Below, piece by piece: positions 26,337-36,311 of a stretch of 64,000 nucleotides of DNA; the stretch's first letter is position 1, and each line of letters begins with the position of its first letter. The position numbers and the translations under genes are program-made. The notes under the pieces are model-generated. The model saw only the letters and a program-made list of their open reading frames with translations, was not told the origin of the DNA and made no database searches. The DNA comes from Pseudonocardia kunmingensis (lineage in GTDB: Bacteria; Actinomycetota; Actinomycetes; Mycobacteriales; Pseudonocardiaceae): contig NZ_VFPA01000002.1 in assembly GCF_006716445.1 (NCBI RefSeq), positions 682,001 to 746,000 on the forward strand. Reading direction: 5' to 3'.

Positions 26337-28276
26337 CCCACTCCCGCCTGCTGAGGCGCCTGCTGCGCCAGCGCGCCACGCTGTTCTGGGCGGCGGTGGT
26401 GCTCGTCGTGCTGGCCGGCGCGGCGTTCGCGCCGCTGCTCGCCCCGTTCGGCCCGGACGACGGCAACATCCGGGAGGGGTTGGCGAGCCCGTCTGCCGAG
26501 CACCTGCTGGGCACTGACAAGCTCGGTCGCGACGTGTTCTCCCGCCTGATGTTCGGCGCGCAGATCGCCCTGCTGGCCGCGTTCGAGGCTGTGGGCATCG
26601 CGGTGCTGGTCGGTGTCCCGCTCGGCCTGCTCAGCGGCTACCTCGGCGGCTGGCTCGACCGGATCGCGATGCGCATCGTCGAGGGCGTGATGTCGGTGCC
26701 GTTCCTGGTGCTGGCCATCGCGCTGATCTCGATCCTCGGGCCCGGCCTGGCCAAGTCGATGGCCGTCGTCGGCGTGGTCTACGCGACGATCATGCTGCGA
26801 CTGACGCGTGGGCTCACCCTCGCCGCGCGGGAAGAGCTCTATGTCGACGGCGTGCGCGTCACGGGCGGGAGCGACCGGCGCATCCTGTTCCAGCACGTGC
26901 TGCCGAACATCCTGCCCGCGCTGATCGTGCAGGTGACGCTCATGCTGGCCGGCGCGATCGTCGCCGAGGCGACGCTGTCGTTCCTGGGCCTCGGGGTGCA
27001 GGCGCCCGCGGCGAGCTGGGGCACCATGCTGTCGGACGCCCAGGCGAGCATCCGGGAGAGCTTCTTCCTTGCGCTGCCGCCCGGTGTCGCCATCCTGATC
27101 ACGGTTCTGGCGTTCAACCAGGTCGGCGACGGGCTGCGGGACCTGTTCGCCCGCGAGGCCAAGGGCGGCTCGCTCGGGGTGAACCCGGTTCAGCCGGTGG
27201 TGGGCTCACCCGTCGCGGCGCTCCCGGGCGCGTCGGTGCCCGACCCGCTGCTGCGGGTGTCGGACCTGACGGTCTCGTTCCCGGGCGCCGACGGCTCCCC
27301 GATGGAGGTCGTGCAGGGCGTGTCGCTGGACGTGGGGCGCGGGGAGATCGTCGGCCTCGTGGGGGAGTCGGGCAGCGGGAAGAGCGTCACGGCGATGGCA
27401 CTGCTCGGGCTGGTGCCCGACCCGGGCCGGGTCGCGGCGGCCACCGTGGCGCTGGACGGGCAGGAGCTGACCGGGCGGACCTTCGACGAGCTGCGCGCGG
27501 TGCGCGGGGGCCGGATCGGTGTGGTGTTCCAGGAGCCGATCGCGAGTCTCAACCCGGCCTACACGGTGGGCGACCAGGTCGCGGAGGTGCTGCGCGAACA
27601 CACCGACATGGGCCGCGAAGAGGTGGCCCGGCGGGTGGTCGAGCTGTTCGAGCAGGTGCACGTCCCGGACCCGCAGCTGCGGATGCGCGACTATCCGCAC
27701 CAGTTCTCCGGCGGGATGGCGCAGCGGGTGATGATCGCGATGGCGCTCGCGTGCCGGCCGCAGCTGCTGATCGCCGACGAGCCGACGACCGCGCTGGACG
27801 TCACGGTGCAGGGCCAGGTGCTCGATCTGTTGCTGGAGCTGCGGGGGAGTACCGGCATGTCGATCCTGCTGATCACCCACGACCTGGGCGTCGTCGCGGA
27901 CGTGGCCGACCGGGTCGCGGTGATGTATGCCGGGCAGCTGGTCGAGGCCGGACCGACCGCGGAGGTCTTCGCGCGGCCCGCGCACCCCTATACCGAGGGG
28001 TTGCTCGGCTCGCTGCCGCGCAACGTGCGCCGCGTCGGGCGGCTGCCCTCGATCCCCGGTGTGGTGCCGCCGCCTGCGCAGTGGCCGCAGAGCTGCCACT
28101 TCGCGCAGCGGTGCCGCTATGCGCAGGACCGCTGCCGCGCGGCCCCGGTGGAGCTGCTGGCGTCGCAGCCCGGCCCGGCCCGGGCCGCGCGTTGCGTCCG
28201 ATCCGGCGAGCTGGAGCTGACCGGGGTCGCCGAGGCACCCGACCGCGCGCTGGTACCGACGGAGGAGGGCCGATGA
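26333..28276 (+). CDS. Fused DppC-type permease and DppD-type ATPase
   Basis: A 647-residue two-domain transporter subunit. Residues 1-285 are a complete DppC permease ([19 protein letters not shown]-like [37 protein letters not shown]). After a Pro/Val-rich linker, residues 303-640 are an ATPase: Walker A GESGSGKS near 343, signature FSGGMAQRV, Walker [13 protein letters not shown], and the Cys motif [15 protein letters not shown] near 588. The two halves are separate genes in the importers at 4784-10428 and 34387-41343. The fusion fixes one permease to one ATPase. It overlaps both neighbours by 4 nt. Confidence 0.92.
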   Translation: MTHSRLLRRLLRQRATLFWAAVVLVVLAGAAFAPLLAPFGPDDGNIREGLASPSAEHLLGTDKLGRDVFSRLMFGAQIALLAAFEAVGIAVLVGVPLGLLSGYLGGWLDRIAMRIVEGVMSVPFLVLAIALISILGPGLAKSMAVVGVVYATIMLRLTRGLTLAAREELYVDGVRVTGGSDRRILFQHVLPNILPALIVQVTLMLAGAIVAEATLSFLGLGVQAPAASWGTMLSDAQASIRESFFLALPPGVAILITVLAFNQVGDGLRDLFAREAKGGSLGVNPVQPVVGSPVAALPGASVPDPLLRVSDLTVSFPGADGSPMEVVQGVSLDVGRGEIVGLVGESGSGKSVTAMALLGLVPDPGRVAAATVALDGQELTGRTFDELRAVRGGRIGVVFQEPIASLNPAYTVGDQVAEVLREHTDMGREEVARRVVELFEQVHVPDPQLRMRDYPHQFSGGMAQRVMIAMALACRPQLLIADEPTTALDVTVQGQVLDLLLELRGSTGMSILLITHDLGVVADVADRVAVMYAGQLVEAGPTAEVFARPAHPYTEGLLGSLPRNVRRVGRLPSIPGVVPPPAQWPQSCHFAQRCRYAQDRCRAAPVELLASQPGPARAARCVRSGELELTGVAEAPDRALVPTEEGR

Positions 28277-29322
28277 TCGCGGCTGGACAGGTGCCCGCCG
28301 CGGCGCGGGAGGCCGTCGCGCCCGTGCTGCGGGTGGAGGGACTCACCGTCACGATGGCGGGCCGTCGCCGCGTGCCGTGGCGCCCCCCGTCTCGCGTCAC
28401 CGCGGTGACGGGCGCCGACCTGCAGCTCGACGCGGGCAGCACGCTCGGCCTGGTCGGCGAGTCGGGGTCGGGCAAGTCGACGACGGCCAGGGCGATCCTG
28501 CGCCTGCTGCGCGCGGACGCCGGCCGCATCGAGGTGGCCGGGTTCCGGGTGGACGAGTTCGGCCGCCGCGCACCGACGGCCTACCGCAGGGCCGTGCAGG
28601 CCGTGTTCCAGGACCCGCTCGGATCGCTCGATCAGACGATGACCATCGGGAACATCCTCGCCGAGCCGCTGGCCGTGCACTCCATCGCCCGGGGACGGGC
28701 TGCGGTGGACCGGGTCGCCGACCTGCTCGACCAGGTCGGCCTGGCCGCGCATCACCTGCGCCGCTACCCCTACGAGCTCTCCGGTGGCCAGCGTCAGCGT
28801 GTGGCGATCGCCAAGGCGCTGGCCGTCGAGCCGCGGTTGATCATCCTGGACGAGCCGGTGAGCGCGCTCGACGTCTCGGTGCAGAGCCAGGTCGTCAACC
28901 TGCTCGAAGACGTCCAGGAACGCACGGGCGTCGCCTACCTGTTCATCGCGCACGACCTGGCGGTGGTGCGCCACACCAGCGAGCGGATCGCGGTGATGTA
29001 CCGCAGCCGGATCGTCGAGGAGGGCCCGGCCGACCGGGTCTGCGAGCAGCCGGCCCATCCGTACACGCAAGCGCTGCTCGCCGCCGCGCCCGACCCGGAC
29101 CCAGCGCGCCAGCGCGAGCAGCGCAGGCGCCGCCGCGAGCTCGACATCGTGCCCGTGGGGCCGGCGCCCGACGCGACCCGCGGCTGCCCGTTCGCCGCGC
29201 GCTGCCCGCACCGCATGGCCGTCTGCGAGCGGTCCTTCCCAGACTGGTCGCCGGTCGAGGGCGGCGGCCGCGTCGCCTGCCATCTCGCCATCGACGCCAC
29301 GACCCTGCAGAGGAACCGATGA
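28273..29322 (+). CDS. ABC importer ATP-binding protein, DppF type (second importer)
   Basis: A 349-residue ATPase. Walker [10 protein letters not shown], signature LSGGQRQRVAIAKAL, Walker B LIILDEPVSALD, switch His in FIAHDLAVV, and a C-terminal Cys motif GCPFAARCPHRMAVC. Unlike the F-type ATPases of the other importers here, it keeps the Cys-containing extension. The ATG at 28273 lies in an ATGA overlap; the following lipoprotein also starts in an ATGA overlap at 29319. It is the second ATPase beside the fused permease-ATPase. Confidence 0.92.
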   Translation: MIAAGQVPAAAREAVAPVLRVEGLTVTMAGRRRVPWRPPSRVTAVTGADLQLDAGSTLGLVGESGSGKSTTARAILRLLRADAGRIEVAGFRVDEFGRRAPTAYRRAVQAVFQDPLGSLDQTMTIGNILAEPLAVHSIARGRAAVDRVADLLDQVGLAAHHLRRYPYELSGGQRQRVAIAKALAVEPRLIILDEPVSALDVSVQSQVVNLLEDVQERTGVAYLFIAHDLAVVRHTSERIAVMYRSRIVEEGPADRVCEQPAHPYTQALLAAAPDPDPARQREQRRRRRELDIVPVGPAPDATRGCPFAARCPHRMAVCERSFPDWSPVEGGGRVACHLAIDATTLQRNR

Positions 29323-30902
29323 ACAGGACCACCCGAGCGCTCGCCGCCGTACTCGGCGCCGCCATGCTGGTGATCACCGGCTGCGGCGGCGGCGCCGGCA
29401 GCGGCGCGAGCACCGCCACTGAGCTGGTGACCACCCAGGGGGTGCCGGCCGCCCCGACCGGAACGCTGCGCTACGCGACGTGGCAGGAGACCCCGTCGTT
29501 CGACCCGCCCCGGACCACCACCCAGAACGGTCCGGTGATCTTCCCGGTGTACGACACGCTCACCAGCATGGACGAGAACTTCGACGTCGTGCCGTGGCTG
29601 GCCACCGGGTGGAGCCAGCCGGACCCCAGCACGTGGCGGTTCACGCTGCGCGACGACGTGGTCTTCCACGACGGGTCTCGGTTCGACGCCGAGACGGTGA
29701 AGCTCAACCTCGAGCGCGCGAAGACCGTCACCGGCGGGCCGTACACCAACATCTACGCGCCGATCGCCGAGGTGACGGTGCTCGACCCGGTCACGGTGGA
29801 CGTCGCGTTCTCGGTGCCGTCGCCCAACTTCCCGTACAGCATGGCGACCGTCGCGGGCGCGATGGTGAGCCCGAAAGCGGTCCAGGACGGCACGGACCTG
29901 ACCCGCAACCCCGCCGGCAGCGGCGGCTGGATCTGGGAGGCGGGGGAGCACCGCGAGGGCGCGCAGCACGTGTTCCGGGCCAACCCCGACTACTGGAACC
30001 GCGACGCGGTGAAGGCCGAGACCGTCGAGGTAAAGATCATCCAGGAGGACAACGCCCGGCTCAACGCCACGCAGAGCGGGCAGGCCGACGTCATGGCGAC
30101 GCTGCAGCCGGGCCAGATCGAGGCCGCGGAGTCGGCCGGTCTGCGGACCCTGTCGGACTTCACCATCACCGCAAGCTTCCTGATCATGGATCGGGAGGGT
30201 TCGCTGGTCCCGGCGTTCGCCGAACCGAAGGTGCGCGAGGCGGTCGGGTACCTGCTCGACCGCGAGGCCTACAACATGGCGGTGCTGGCGGGCAAGGGCG
30301 AGTCGGCGAGCGGCGGGTTCGCCGCACCGGGGTCGACGTGGTATGACCCCGAGCTCGAGTCGCTGCGCCAGGCCGATGTCGACAAGGCCAGGCAGCTGCT
30401 GGCCGAAGCCGGATACCCGCAGGGCTTCAGCTTCCAGGTCGGCAACCAGCCGGTGATCAAGACGGTGAACGAGACGGTCGCGCAGCTGCTCGCCGACGGC
30501 GGGATCACCATGGAGATCGTCGACGTCGGGCAGGGGCAGTACACCGCAGAGGTGCGCAAGGGACATTTCCCTGCGGGCTACTTCGTGCCGACGTCGATCG
30601 ACATCGACCAGTGGTGGACCCGCACCGTGTCGAACGCGGGCATCTACAACCCGTTCGACCTGACCGACCTGGCCGACCTCGATGCCCGCTACGCCGAGGG
30701 CGCGGCGCTGTCCGACCCGCCCGCCCGCAAGGCCGTGTTTGACGAGCTGCAGCGGGCCACGGTCGAGCGCGGCGTGCTGTTCCCGCTGAGCCAGATCCCG
30801 CGCTCCGCCGGCCTGCGCAGTACCGTGCACGCCTCGCAGCAGCCGGTGTTCGCGCCCGAGGACATCGCCCCGCGCCCGTTCCACCTGTGGGCCGAGCAGT
30901 GA
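29319..30902 (+). CDS. Extracellular solute-binding lipoprotein, family 5 (second importer)
   Basis: A 527-residue binding lipoprotein with signal peptide and lipobox VITGC at the N-terminus, followed by a Gly/Ser linker. SBP family 5 segments include FDPPRTTTQNGPV, YDTLTSMDENFDV, DDVVFHDGSRFDAETVKLNLERA, GSGGWIWEAGE and VREAVGYLLDREAY. It is clearly more distant from the lipoproteins at 4784 and 39769 than those are from each other, suggesting another ligand. Placed last in its operon, unlike the first importer. Confidence 0.92.
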   Translation: MNRTTRALAAVLGAAMLVITGCGGGAGSGASTATELVTTQGVPAAPTGTLRYATWQETPSFDPPRTTTQNGPVIFPVYDTLTSMDENFDVVPWLATGWSQPDPSTWRFTLRDDVVFHDGSRFDAETVKLNLERAKTVTGGPYTNIYAPIAEVTVLDPVTVDVAFSVPSPNFPYSMATVAGAMVSPKAVQDGTDLTRNPAGSGGWIWEAGEHREGAQHVFRANPDYWNRDAVKAETVEVKIIQEDNARLNATQSGQADVMATLQPGQIEAAESAGLRTLSDFTITASFLIMDREGSLVPAFAEPKVREAVGYLLDREAYNMAVLAGKGESASGGFAAPGSTWYDPELESLRQADVDKARQLLAEAGYPQGFSFQVGNQPVIKTVNETVAQLLADGGITMEIVDVGQGQYTAEVRKGHFPAGYFVPTSIDIDQWWTRTVSNAGIYNPFDLTDLADLDARYAEGAALSDPPARKAVFDELQRATVERGVLFPLSQIPRSAGLRSTVHASQQPVFAPEDIAPRPFHLWAEQ

Positions 30903-30946
30903 CCACCGGCTCGACATGGCAGGTCACTTGGCAGCGCGGATAATAG

Positions 30947-30956
30947 ATGGTACTAA
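30947..30956. promoter_or_regulatory. Second copy of decamer ATGGTACTAA
   Basis: Identical to the site at 22220-22229 beside the GntR gene, preceded by TAATAG. It begins on the proposed start codon of the HAD-ligase gene; if the gene is leaderless or starts later, the site would cover the promoter. Confidence 0.35.
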
Positions 30957-32911
30957 ATAGGGCACTCGCGCGGCCGTGGCTGTTCGACGTCGACGGCACG
31001 GTGGTCGACGGCATCACCGGACGTTCGCTGCGGCCGTTCGCCCGGGAGCTGCTCGGCGCCCTTCGCGAACGCGGTATCCCGGTGCTGCTGTGGAGCTCGG
31101 GCGGTGCCGAGTACGCCTGGCGGCGGGCCCGCGAGACCGGGATCGACGACCTCGTCGCCGCCGCCTACGCCAAGCAGGCGCGCGACCGGGCCGGCCGGTG
31201 GATCCTGCCGGCCGAACTGGCCGCGGACCCGCCCAGCGTGCTCGTCGACGACCTCCCGGCCGAGGTACCGGAGGTAGGCGAGGTCATCGGCGTCTCCGCC
31301 TACATCGGACCCAACCCGCGCGACTCCGCACTCGAGGCCCTGCTGAAGCGGGTCCGGGCAGTTCCACTACCGAAGGACATGAACGTGCCGACCAGTGACA
31401 ATCGACCGCTTCCCGCCCGGCTGCGCAGGGTGCTCGCCGCCGCGCCGAACGCGATCGCGCTGACCTTCGAGGACCGTGAGTACCCGTGGGCCTTCGTCCA
31501 GCGTGCGGTGGACGATCTGGACCGGTTGCTCGGTGCGGTGGCTGCGCCGGACGTGCGCCGCATCGGCATCGTGCTGCGCAACCGGCCCGGGCATTTCGCC
31601 GCGCTCGTCGCGGTGATCGCCACCGGGCGTGAGGTCGTGACGTTGAGCCCGTTCCACGGTGACGTCGCGCTCGCCGAGGACATCCGGACGCTCGCCCCGC
31701 AGGTCGTCGTGGCCGATGCCCGGGACTGGGCGCGGGCAGGGGTGGCGGCGGCAGCGACCGAAATCGGCGCGCTGCCGCTGCGGACCGGCGAGGACGATCG
31801 GCCGCTGCTCCCCCACCCGGCGGACTGGACGCCCGCGCCTCCGCCCGCCGAGCCAGGCGATGTCGCCGTCCTGATGCAGACCAGCGGAACGACCGGGCGT
31901 CCCAAGCGGGTGGAGCTGGGCTACGCCGAGCTCACCGCGGCGTTCGAGGCGTCGGGCACTCCGGTGCGGGTGGAGGAGGTGCGGCTGCGCTCGCACCCCG
32001 CGATCCTGTGGACCTCGCTGGTGCACATCGGCGGGCTGTACTTCGTGATCGCCAACGTGGCGGCGGGGCTGCAGACCGCGCTGCTGGAGCGGTTCGAGGT
32101 GGAGCGCTGGGCCGAGTTGGTCCGCCGGACGAAGCCCCGGCGGGTCGGGCTGGCGCCGACGGCGATGCGGATGGTGTTGCAGTCCGATCTGCCTGCCGAC
32201 ACGTTCGAGGGCGTCCGGCAGGTGTCGTCCGGCACGGCCCCGCTGAACCCCGACGACGCCGACCGCTTCGCCGCGCGGTTCGGGGTGCCGGTGTTCAGCG
32301 TCTACGGCGCCACCGAGTTCGCGGGGGCGATCGCCGGCTGGAACGCGGCGCTCTACGACGAGTGGGGCGCGGCCAAGCGCGGGAGCGTCGGCCGTGCGTT
32401 CCGCAGCATCGAGCTGCGGATCGTCGACGACACGACGGGCCGGTCGGTCCCGACCGGAACCGTCGGGGTGCTCGAGGCCCGTGGCGCCCAGCTGCCCGGC
32501 GACGGGTGGGTGCGCACCACCGATCTCGCCAGCCTCGACGCCGAGGGGTTCCTCTACATCCACGGGCGTGCCGACGACGCGATCAACCGGGGCGGGTTCA
32601 AGATCGTGCCGAGCGTGATCGAGGACGCCCTGCGCGAACACCCCGCGGTCCGCGACGCGGCGGCCGTGGGGATCCCGGACGATCGTCTCGGCGAGCTGCC
32701 CGTCGTGGCGGCGACGGTACGCGACGGCATCGCTCACCCCGGTCCGGAGCAGCTGCGCGAGTGGCTGGCGCAGCGGCTGGCCCGCTACCAGCTGCCCGCG
32801 GAGATCAAGATCGTCGATGACCTCCCACGTACCCCGTCGCTGAAGATCAGTAGGCCGGATGTGCAGGCGATGTTCGCCGAGCCCACACCGACGCAGGAAG
32901 GACCGGCATGA
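30947..32911 (+). CDS. HAD-like phosphatase domain fused to an AMP-dependent acyl-CoA ligase
   Basis: A 654-residue two-domain protein in one open frame. Residues 1-140 are a small capless HAD domain: motif I FDVDGT (D14, D16), motif II SSGG near 50-53, motif IV VDD (D101, D102). Residues from about 150 are an ANL ligase: P-loop MQTSGTTGRPKRV (310-322, with Arg where Gly is usual after the Lys), YGATEFAG, WVRTTDLAS and C-terminal K633 in PRTPSLKISRP. HAD domains act on phosphate esters; ligases make acyl-CoA. An internal ATG at 31379 (MNVPTSD) could give a free ligase but has only a poor ribosome binding site. It overlaps the MaoC gene as ATGA. Confidence 0.85.
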   Translation: MVLNRALARPWLFDVDGTVVDGITGRSLRPFARELLGALRERGIPVLLWSSGGAEYAWRRARETGIDDLVAAAYAKQARDRAGRWILPAELAADPPSVLVDDLPAEVPEVGEVIGVSAYIGPNPRDSALEALLKRVRAVPLPKDMNVPTSDNRPLPARLRRVLAAAPNAIALTFEDREYPWAFVQRAVDDLDRLLGAVAAPDVRRIGIVLRNRPGHFAALVAVIATGREVVTLSPFHGDVALAEDIRTLAPQVVVADARDWARAGVAAAATEIGALPLRTGEDDRPLLPHPADWTPAPPPAEPGDVAVLMQTSGTTGRPKRVELGYAELTAAFEASGTPVRVEEVRLRSHPAILWTSLVHIGGLYFVIANVAAGLQTALLERFEVERWAELVRRTKPRRVGLAPTAMRMVLQSDLPADTFEGVRQVSSGTAPLNPDDADRFAARFGVPVFSVYGATEFAGAIAGWNAALYDEWGAAKRGSVGRAFRSIELRIVDDTTGRSVPTGTVGVLEARGAQLPGDGWVRTTDLASLDAEGFLYIHGRADDAINRGGFKIVPSVIEDALREHPAVRDAAAVGIPDDRLGELPVVAATVRDGIAHPGPEQLREWLAQRLARYQLPAEIKIVDDLPRTPSLKISRPDVQAMFAEPTPTQEGPA

Positions 32912-34191
32912 GCGAGACCCGCACGGACGCCCAGCAGCAGGAGGAGTTCGCGAAGCAGACCTCCGCGGAGCTGCAGGACGCGGACATCGACAAGGACCGC
33001 GCGATCCTCGGCCGCGACTGGGCGAGCCGGGAGCAGGAGTACCTGAGCACGGCGACGCCGGAGGCGATCCGCAACTTCGCGCACTCCTACGGCGACGACA
33101 ACCCGCTGTTCACCGACCCCGACTACGGGCGGGGAACCCGGTGGGGTGGGCAGATCGCCCCGCCGATCATGGCTGGGATCCTCAACTCCCCGCTGCGCGG
33201 GGAGAAGCCGAGCCGCGAGGAGCGGGGCGGCAGCTACCGCGGGATCCACGCCTTCGTCTCGGGCGGGACGTGGGACTGGTACCGGCCGATCCGCCCCGGC
33301 GACACCGTGTACAGCTTCGGCGGGCTGGAGTCGGTCGACGTCAAGCGCTCCGAGTTCGCGGGCCGGTCGGTGGTCAAGGTCCGCCGCCAGGTGAAGATGA
33401 ACGGAAACGCCGAGGTCATCGGCGTGTATCGCACGCTGGTGATCTACACCGAGCGGAAGAGGGCCCGCGAGCGCGGGAAGTACTCGGGCCTCGAGGCGCC
33501 CTCCTACACCGACGAGGACATCGCGAAGCTCGAGGAGCTCTACGCCGCGGAGCAGCGCCGCGGCGCGGCCACCCGCCATGTCGAGGACGTCGCCGTCGGC
33601 GAGGAGCTCGCGCCGATGGTGAAGGGTCCGCTCACCACCACCGACATGATCGTGTTCCACGCGGGTGGGTACGGGTTCGTGCCGTACGGGCTCAGGACCG
33701 GGCGCATGGCGCACCAGAACCGGCAGCGGATCGCGCCGTTCTTCGTCAAAAACTCCTACGGGGTGCCGGACGTCGCGCAGCGCGTGCACTGGGACTCGGC
33801 GTGGGCGCAGGCGATCGGCAACCCGCGCGCGTACGACTACGGCGTGCTGCGCGAGTGCTGGGCGCACCACTTCCTCACCGACTGGGCGGGCGACGACGGC
33901 TGGGTGGTTTCGCAGCACGACGAGATCCGCAAGTTCAACTACCAGGGCGACGTGCAGTACTTCGGCGGTGAGGTCACCGCGAAGCACGAGCGGGCCGGCC
34001 AGTGGTTCGTCGACGTGGCGTTCCGGGGGACCAACCAGCGCGGTGAGGAGACGATCCGCGGTACCGCGATCCTCGCCCTGCCGAGCCGGGAGCACGGTCC
34101 CGCCCTGCTCCCCGATGTTCCCGTCGAGCTGCAGCGCAAGGCGATCGAGATGCTGAGTACGCACGGCGAGCTGCTGGCCGACACGCGCTGA
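32908..34191 (+). CDS. MaoC-type acyl dehydratase, double hot-dog
   Basis: A 427-residue protein with two hot-dog halves. The N-terminal half (about 30-190) has the dehydratase motif YGDDNPLF, where the usual catalytic His after NPL is replaced by Phe, as in FAS1-like dehydratase regions. The C-terminal half (about 220-400) has HVEDVAVGEELAPMVKGPLTTTDMIVF and ends with a MaoC-like GEETIRGTAILALPSR. Such proteins hydrate enoyl-CoAs made in side-chain degradation. It overlaps the HAD-ligase gene by 4 nt. Activity depends on residues I cannot confirm. Confidence 0.8.
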   Translation: MSETRTDAQQQEEFAKQTSAELQDADIDKDRAILGRDWASREQEYLSTATPEAIRNFAHSYGDDNPLFTDPDYGRGTRWGGQIAPPIMAGILNSPLRGEKPSREERGGSYRGIHAFVSGGTWDWYRPIRPGDTVYSFGGLESVDVKRSEFAGRSVVKVRRQVKMNGNAEVIGVYRTLVIYTERKRARERGKYSGLEAPSYTDEDIAKLEELYAAEQRRGAATRHVEDVAVGEELAPMVKGPLTTTDMIVFHAGGYGFVPYGLRTGRMAHQNRQRIAPFFVKNSYGVPDVAQRVHWDSAWAQAIGNPRAYDYGVLRECWAHHFLTDWAGDDGWVVSQHDEIRKFNYQGDVQYFGGEVTAKHERAGQWFVDVAFRGTNQRGEETIRGTAILALPSREHGPALLPDVPVELQRKAIEMLSTHGELLADTR

Positions 34192-34386
34192 TCCGGGCGC
34201 TGCGCAAGGTTCGCGGCGAATGAGGATCCTGTAATCAGGCAAGCTCCAGCCTTGCTCGGGTGAAAATCGTGATTTAGGATACTTTGAATCCGACGACCGG
34301 GTGCCTGGTTCGGCGCCCCGTTCTTTCGTGCCGGCAGTTGTGCCGCCGCGCGGTCACGTTCAACGGCGAACGGAGGTATACGTCCC
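34192..34386. promoter_or_regulatory. Upstream region of the third importer with a GGATAC site
   Basis: A less GC-rich 195-bp gap. It contains TTTAGGATACTTTGA (34273-34287), related to the palindrome at 15966-15980, about 100 bp before the importer start. GGAGGT lies 9 nt before the ATG at 34387. No terminator for the preceding operon is evident. Confidence 0.35.
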
Positions 34387-35442
34387 ATGGTTTCGCCACC
34401 GCACTCCGCGGCACCCGAGCAGGGGGCGTCACACACAGGCGTCGCAGACGACGAGGTGCTGCGCGTCGAGGATCTGTCGGTCGAGTTCCGCACCGAACAC
34501 GGTTGGGTGCGCGTGGTCGACCGCGTGCAGCTGGCGATCGCGCGTGGCCAGACGGTCGGGCTCGTCGGCGAGTCGGGTTCGGGGAAAACTGTGACGTCGC
34601 TCGCGGTGATGGGGTTGCTGCCGCGCGACGATTCGCGGATCCCCCAGGGCTCGATCCGGCTGGCCGGGCGTGAGCTCGTGGGCCTCTCGGAGCGGGAGCT
34701 GTCCGAGGTGCGCGGCCCGGATGTCGCGATGATCTTCCAGGAGCCGCGCCGGAGCCTCGATCCGGCGTTCTCGGTGGGGGACCAGGTCGCCGAGGTATTC
34801 CGCCGGCACCGGGGGTTGGCCCGGCGGCCGGCGCTCGCGGAGGCCGCGCGGATGCTGGACATGGTCGGGATCTCGGACGCGAAGCGGCGAGTGGCGGACT
34901 ACCCGCACCAGTTCAGCGGCGGCATGTGCCAACGGGTGATGCTGGCGATGGCGTTGGCGTGCGAGCCGAAGTTGCTGATCGCCGACGAGCCGACGACCGC
35001 GCTGGACGTCACGGTGCAGGCGGAGATGCTGCGGCTGATGAACGAGCTTCAGGCCGAGCTGGACGTTTCGATCCTGTTCATCACCCACGACCTCGCCGTC
35101 GTCGCCGAGATGTGCGACCTGGTGACGGTGATGTACGCCGGCCAGGTCGTGGAGGTGAACCCGCTGTACGACCTGTTCGCCCGTCCCCAGCACCCCTACA
35201 CCGAGGGCCTGCTGGCCGCGATCCCCGACCACAGCGCCCGCGGCGGCCGCTTGCAGGCGATCCAGGGTGCGGTGCCGGCGGCCTGGGACTTCCCGACGGG
35301 GTGCCGGTTCCACCCGCGGTGCGACCACGCGGTGCCGGGGCGGTGCGACGTGGGCGAGGTGTCCTTGCGGGCGGGCCCGGACGGGAGGCCCGCGCGGTGC
35401 GTGCGGCTGGGCGAGATCGAGCTGGCGGGGACGCCGCAGTGA
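34387..35442 (+). CDS. ABC importer ATP-binding protein, DppD type (third importer)
   Basis: A 351-residue ATPase. Walker [23 protein letters not shown], signature FSGGMCQRV, Walker [22 protein letters not shown], and C-terminal Cys motif [16 protein letters not shown]. It is similar to the ATPase at 8535 throughout. The importer here is ordered D-F-B-C-ligase-A. The ATG at 34387 follows GGAGGT. Its stop overlaps the next GTG start (35439-35442). Confidence 0.93.
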   Translation: MVSPPHSAAPEQGASHTGVADDEVLRVEDLSVEFRTEHGWVRVVDRVQLAIARGQTVGLVGESGSGKTVTSLAVMGLLPRDDSRIPQGSIRLAGRELVGLSERELSEVRGPDVAMIFQEPRRSLDPAFSVGDQVAEVFRRHRGLARRPALAEAARMLDMVGISDAKRRVADYPHQFSGGMCQRVMLAMALACEPKLLIADEPTTALDVTVQAEMLRLMNELQAELDVSILFITHDLAVVAEMCDLVTVMYAGQVVEVNPLYDLFARPQHPYTEGLLAAIPDHSARGGRLQAIQGAVPAAWDFPTGCRFHPRCDHAVPGRCDVGEVSLRAGPDGRPARCVRLGEIELAGTPQ

Positions 35443-36311
35443 CCCCGGTGGTGGAGGTGTCGGGCCTGTACAAGTCGTACCCGGCGCGGCGCAACATGCT
35501 GGGCCGGGTGGTCGAGACCACCGACGCCGTCCGCGACGTCGGGTTCACCATCGAGCCGGGCACGACGCTGGGCATCGTCGGCGAGACAGGCGCCGGGAAG
35601 TCCACGGTCGGGCGGCTGGTGCTGCGGTTGATCGAGGCGGACTCGGGCACGGTGTCGATGTTCGGCGAGGACGTGCGGGCGCTCTCGGCGCCGCAGTTGC
35701 GGTCCCTGCGCAGGCGGGCACAGATGATCTTCCAGGATCCGTTCAGCTCGCTCGACCCGCGCATGGTGATCCGCGACGTGGTGGGGGAGCCGTTCACGAT
35801 CCATCACGGGCTGCGCGGGGAGGAACGCGACCACCGCGTGCTGGAGTTGCTGGAACGGGTGGGGATGCGCGCCGACCACCTCGACCGGTACCCGCGGGAG
35901 TTCTCCGGCGGGCAGCTGCAGCGCATCGCGATCGCGCGGGCGCTGGCCACCGATCCGGACTTCATCGTCTGCGACGAGCCGGTGGCCGCGCTGGACGTGT
36001 CGATCCAGGCGCAGGTGCTGAACCTGCTGCTCGACCTGCAGGCCGAGCGCGGGATCAGCTACCTGTTCATCTCCCACGACCTGTCCCTCGTGCGCTTCCT
36101 GGCACACCGCGTGGCGGTGATGCAGCGCGGGGAGATCGTGGAGATGGGCGATGCGGAGGAGCTGTTCGCCGAGCCGCGGCACCCGTACACGAAGGCGTTG
36201 GTGGCGGCGATCCCGACCGCGCGCCCGCGTCGCGAGCGGGCGCGCGGCGTGGCGCTGCCGACCGGGTTGGTCCCGGCCGACCCGTCGCGGAACGGGGTGG
36301 TGTCGTGCTGA
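35439..36311 (+). CDS. ABC importer ATP-binding protein, DppF type (third importer)
   Basis: A 290-residue ATPase with Walker A GETGAGKST, signature FSGGQLQRIAIARAL, Walker B FIVCDEPVAALD and FISHDLSLV. Like its counterpart at 9577, which also shares a start like LRKSFPAQRNLLGRV, it lacks the Cys-bearing C-terminal extension. The GTG at 35439 overlaps the preceding stop, and the next permease GTG overlaps its stop at 36305. Confidence 0.92.
   Translation: MTPVVEVSGLYKSYPARRNMLGRVVETTDAVRDVGFTIEPGTTLGIVGETGAGKSTVGRLVLRLIEADSGTVSMFGEDVRALSAPQLRSLRRRAQMIFQDPFSSLDPRMVIRDVVGEPFTIHHGLRGEERDHRVLELLERVGMRADHLDRYPREFSGGQLQRIAIARALATDPDFIVCDEPVAALDVSIQAQVLNLLLDLQAERGISYLFISHDLSLVRFLAHRVAVMQRGEIVEMGDAEELFAEPRHPYTKALVAAIPTARPRRERARGVALPTGLVPADPSRNGVVSC

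Noticed and set aside
31379-32911. Separate ligase gene starting at the internal ATG of the HAD-ligase frame
   Set aside because: There is no stop between the domains and only a weak ribosome binding site at 31379, so one fused protein is preferred; the possibility is noted in the gene entry.
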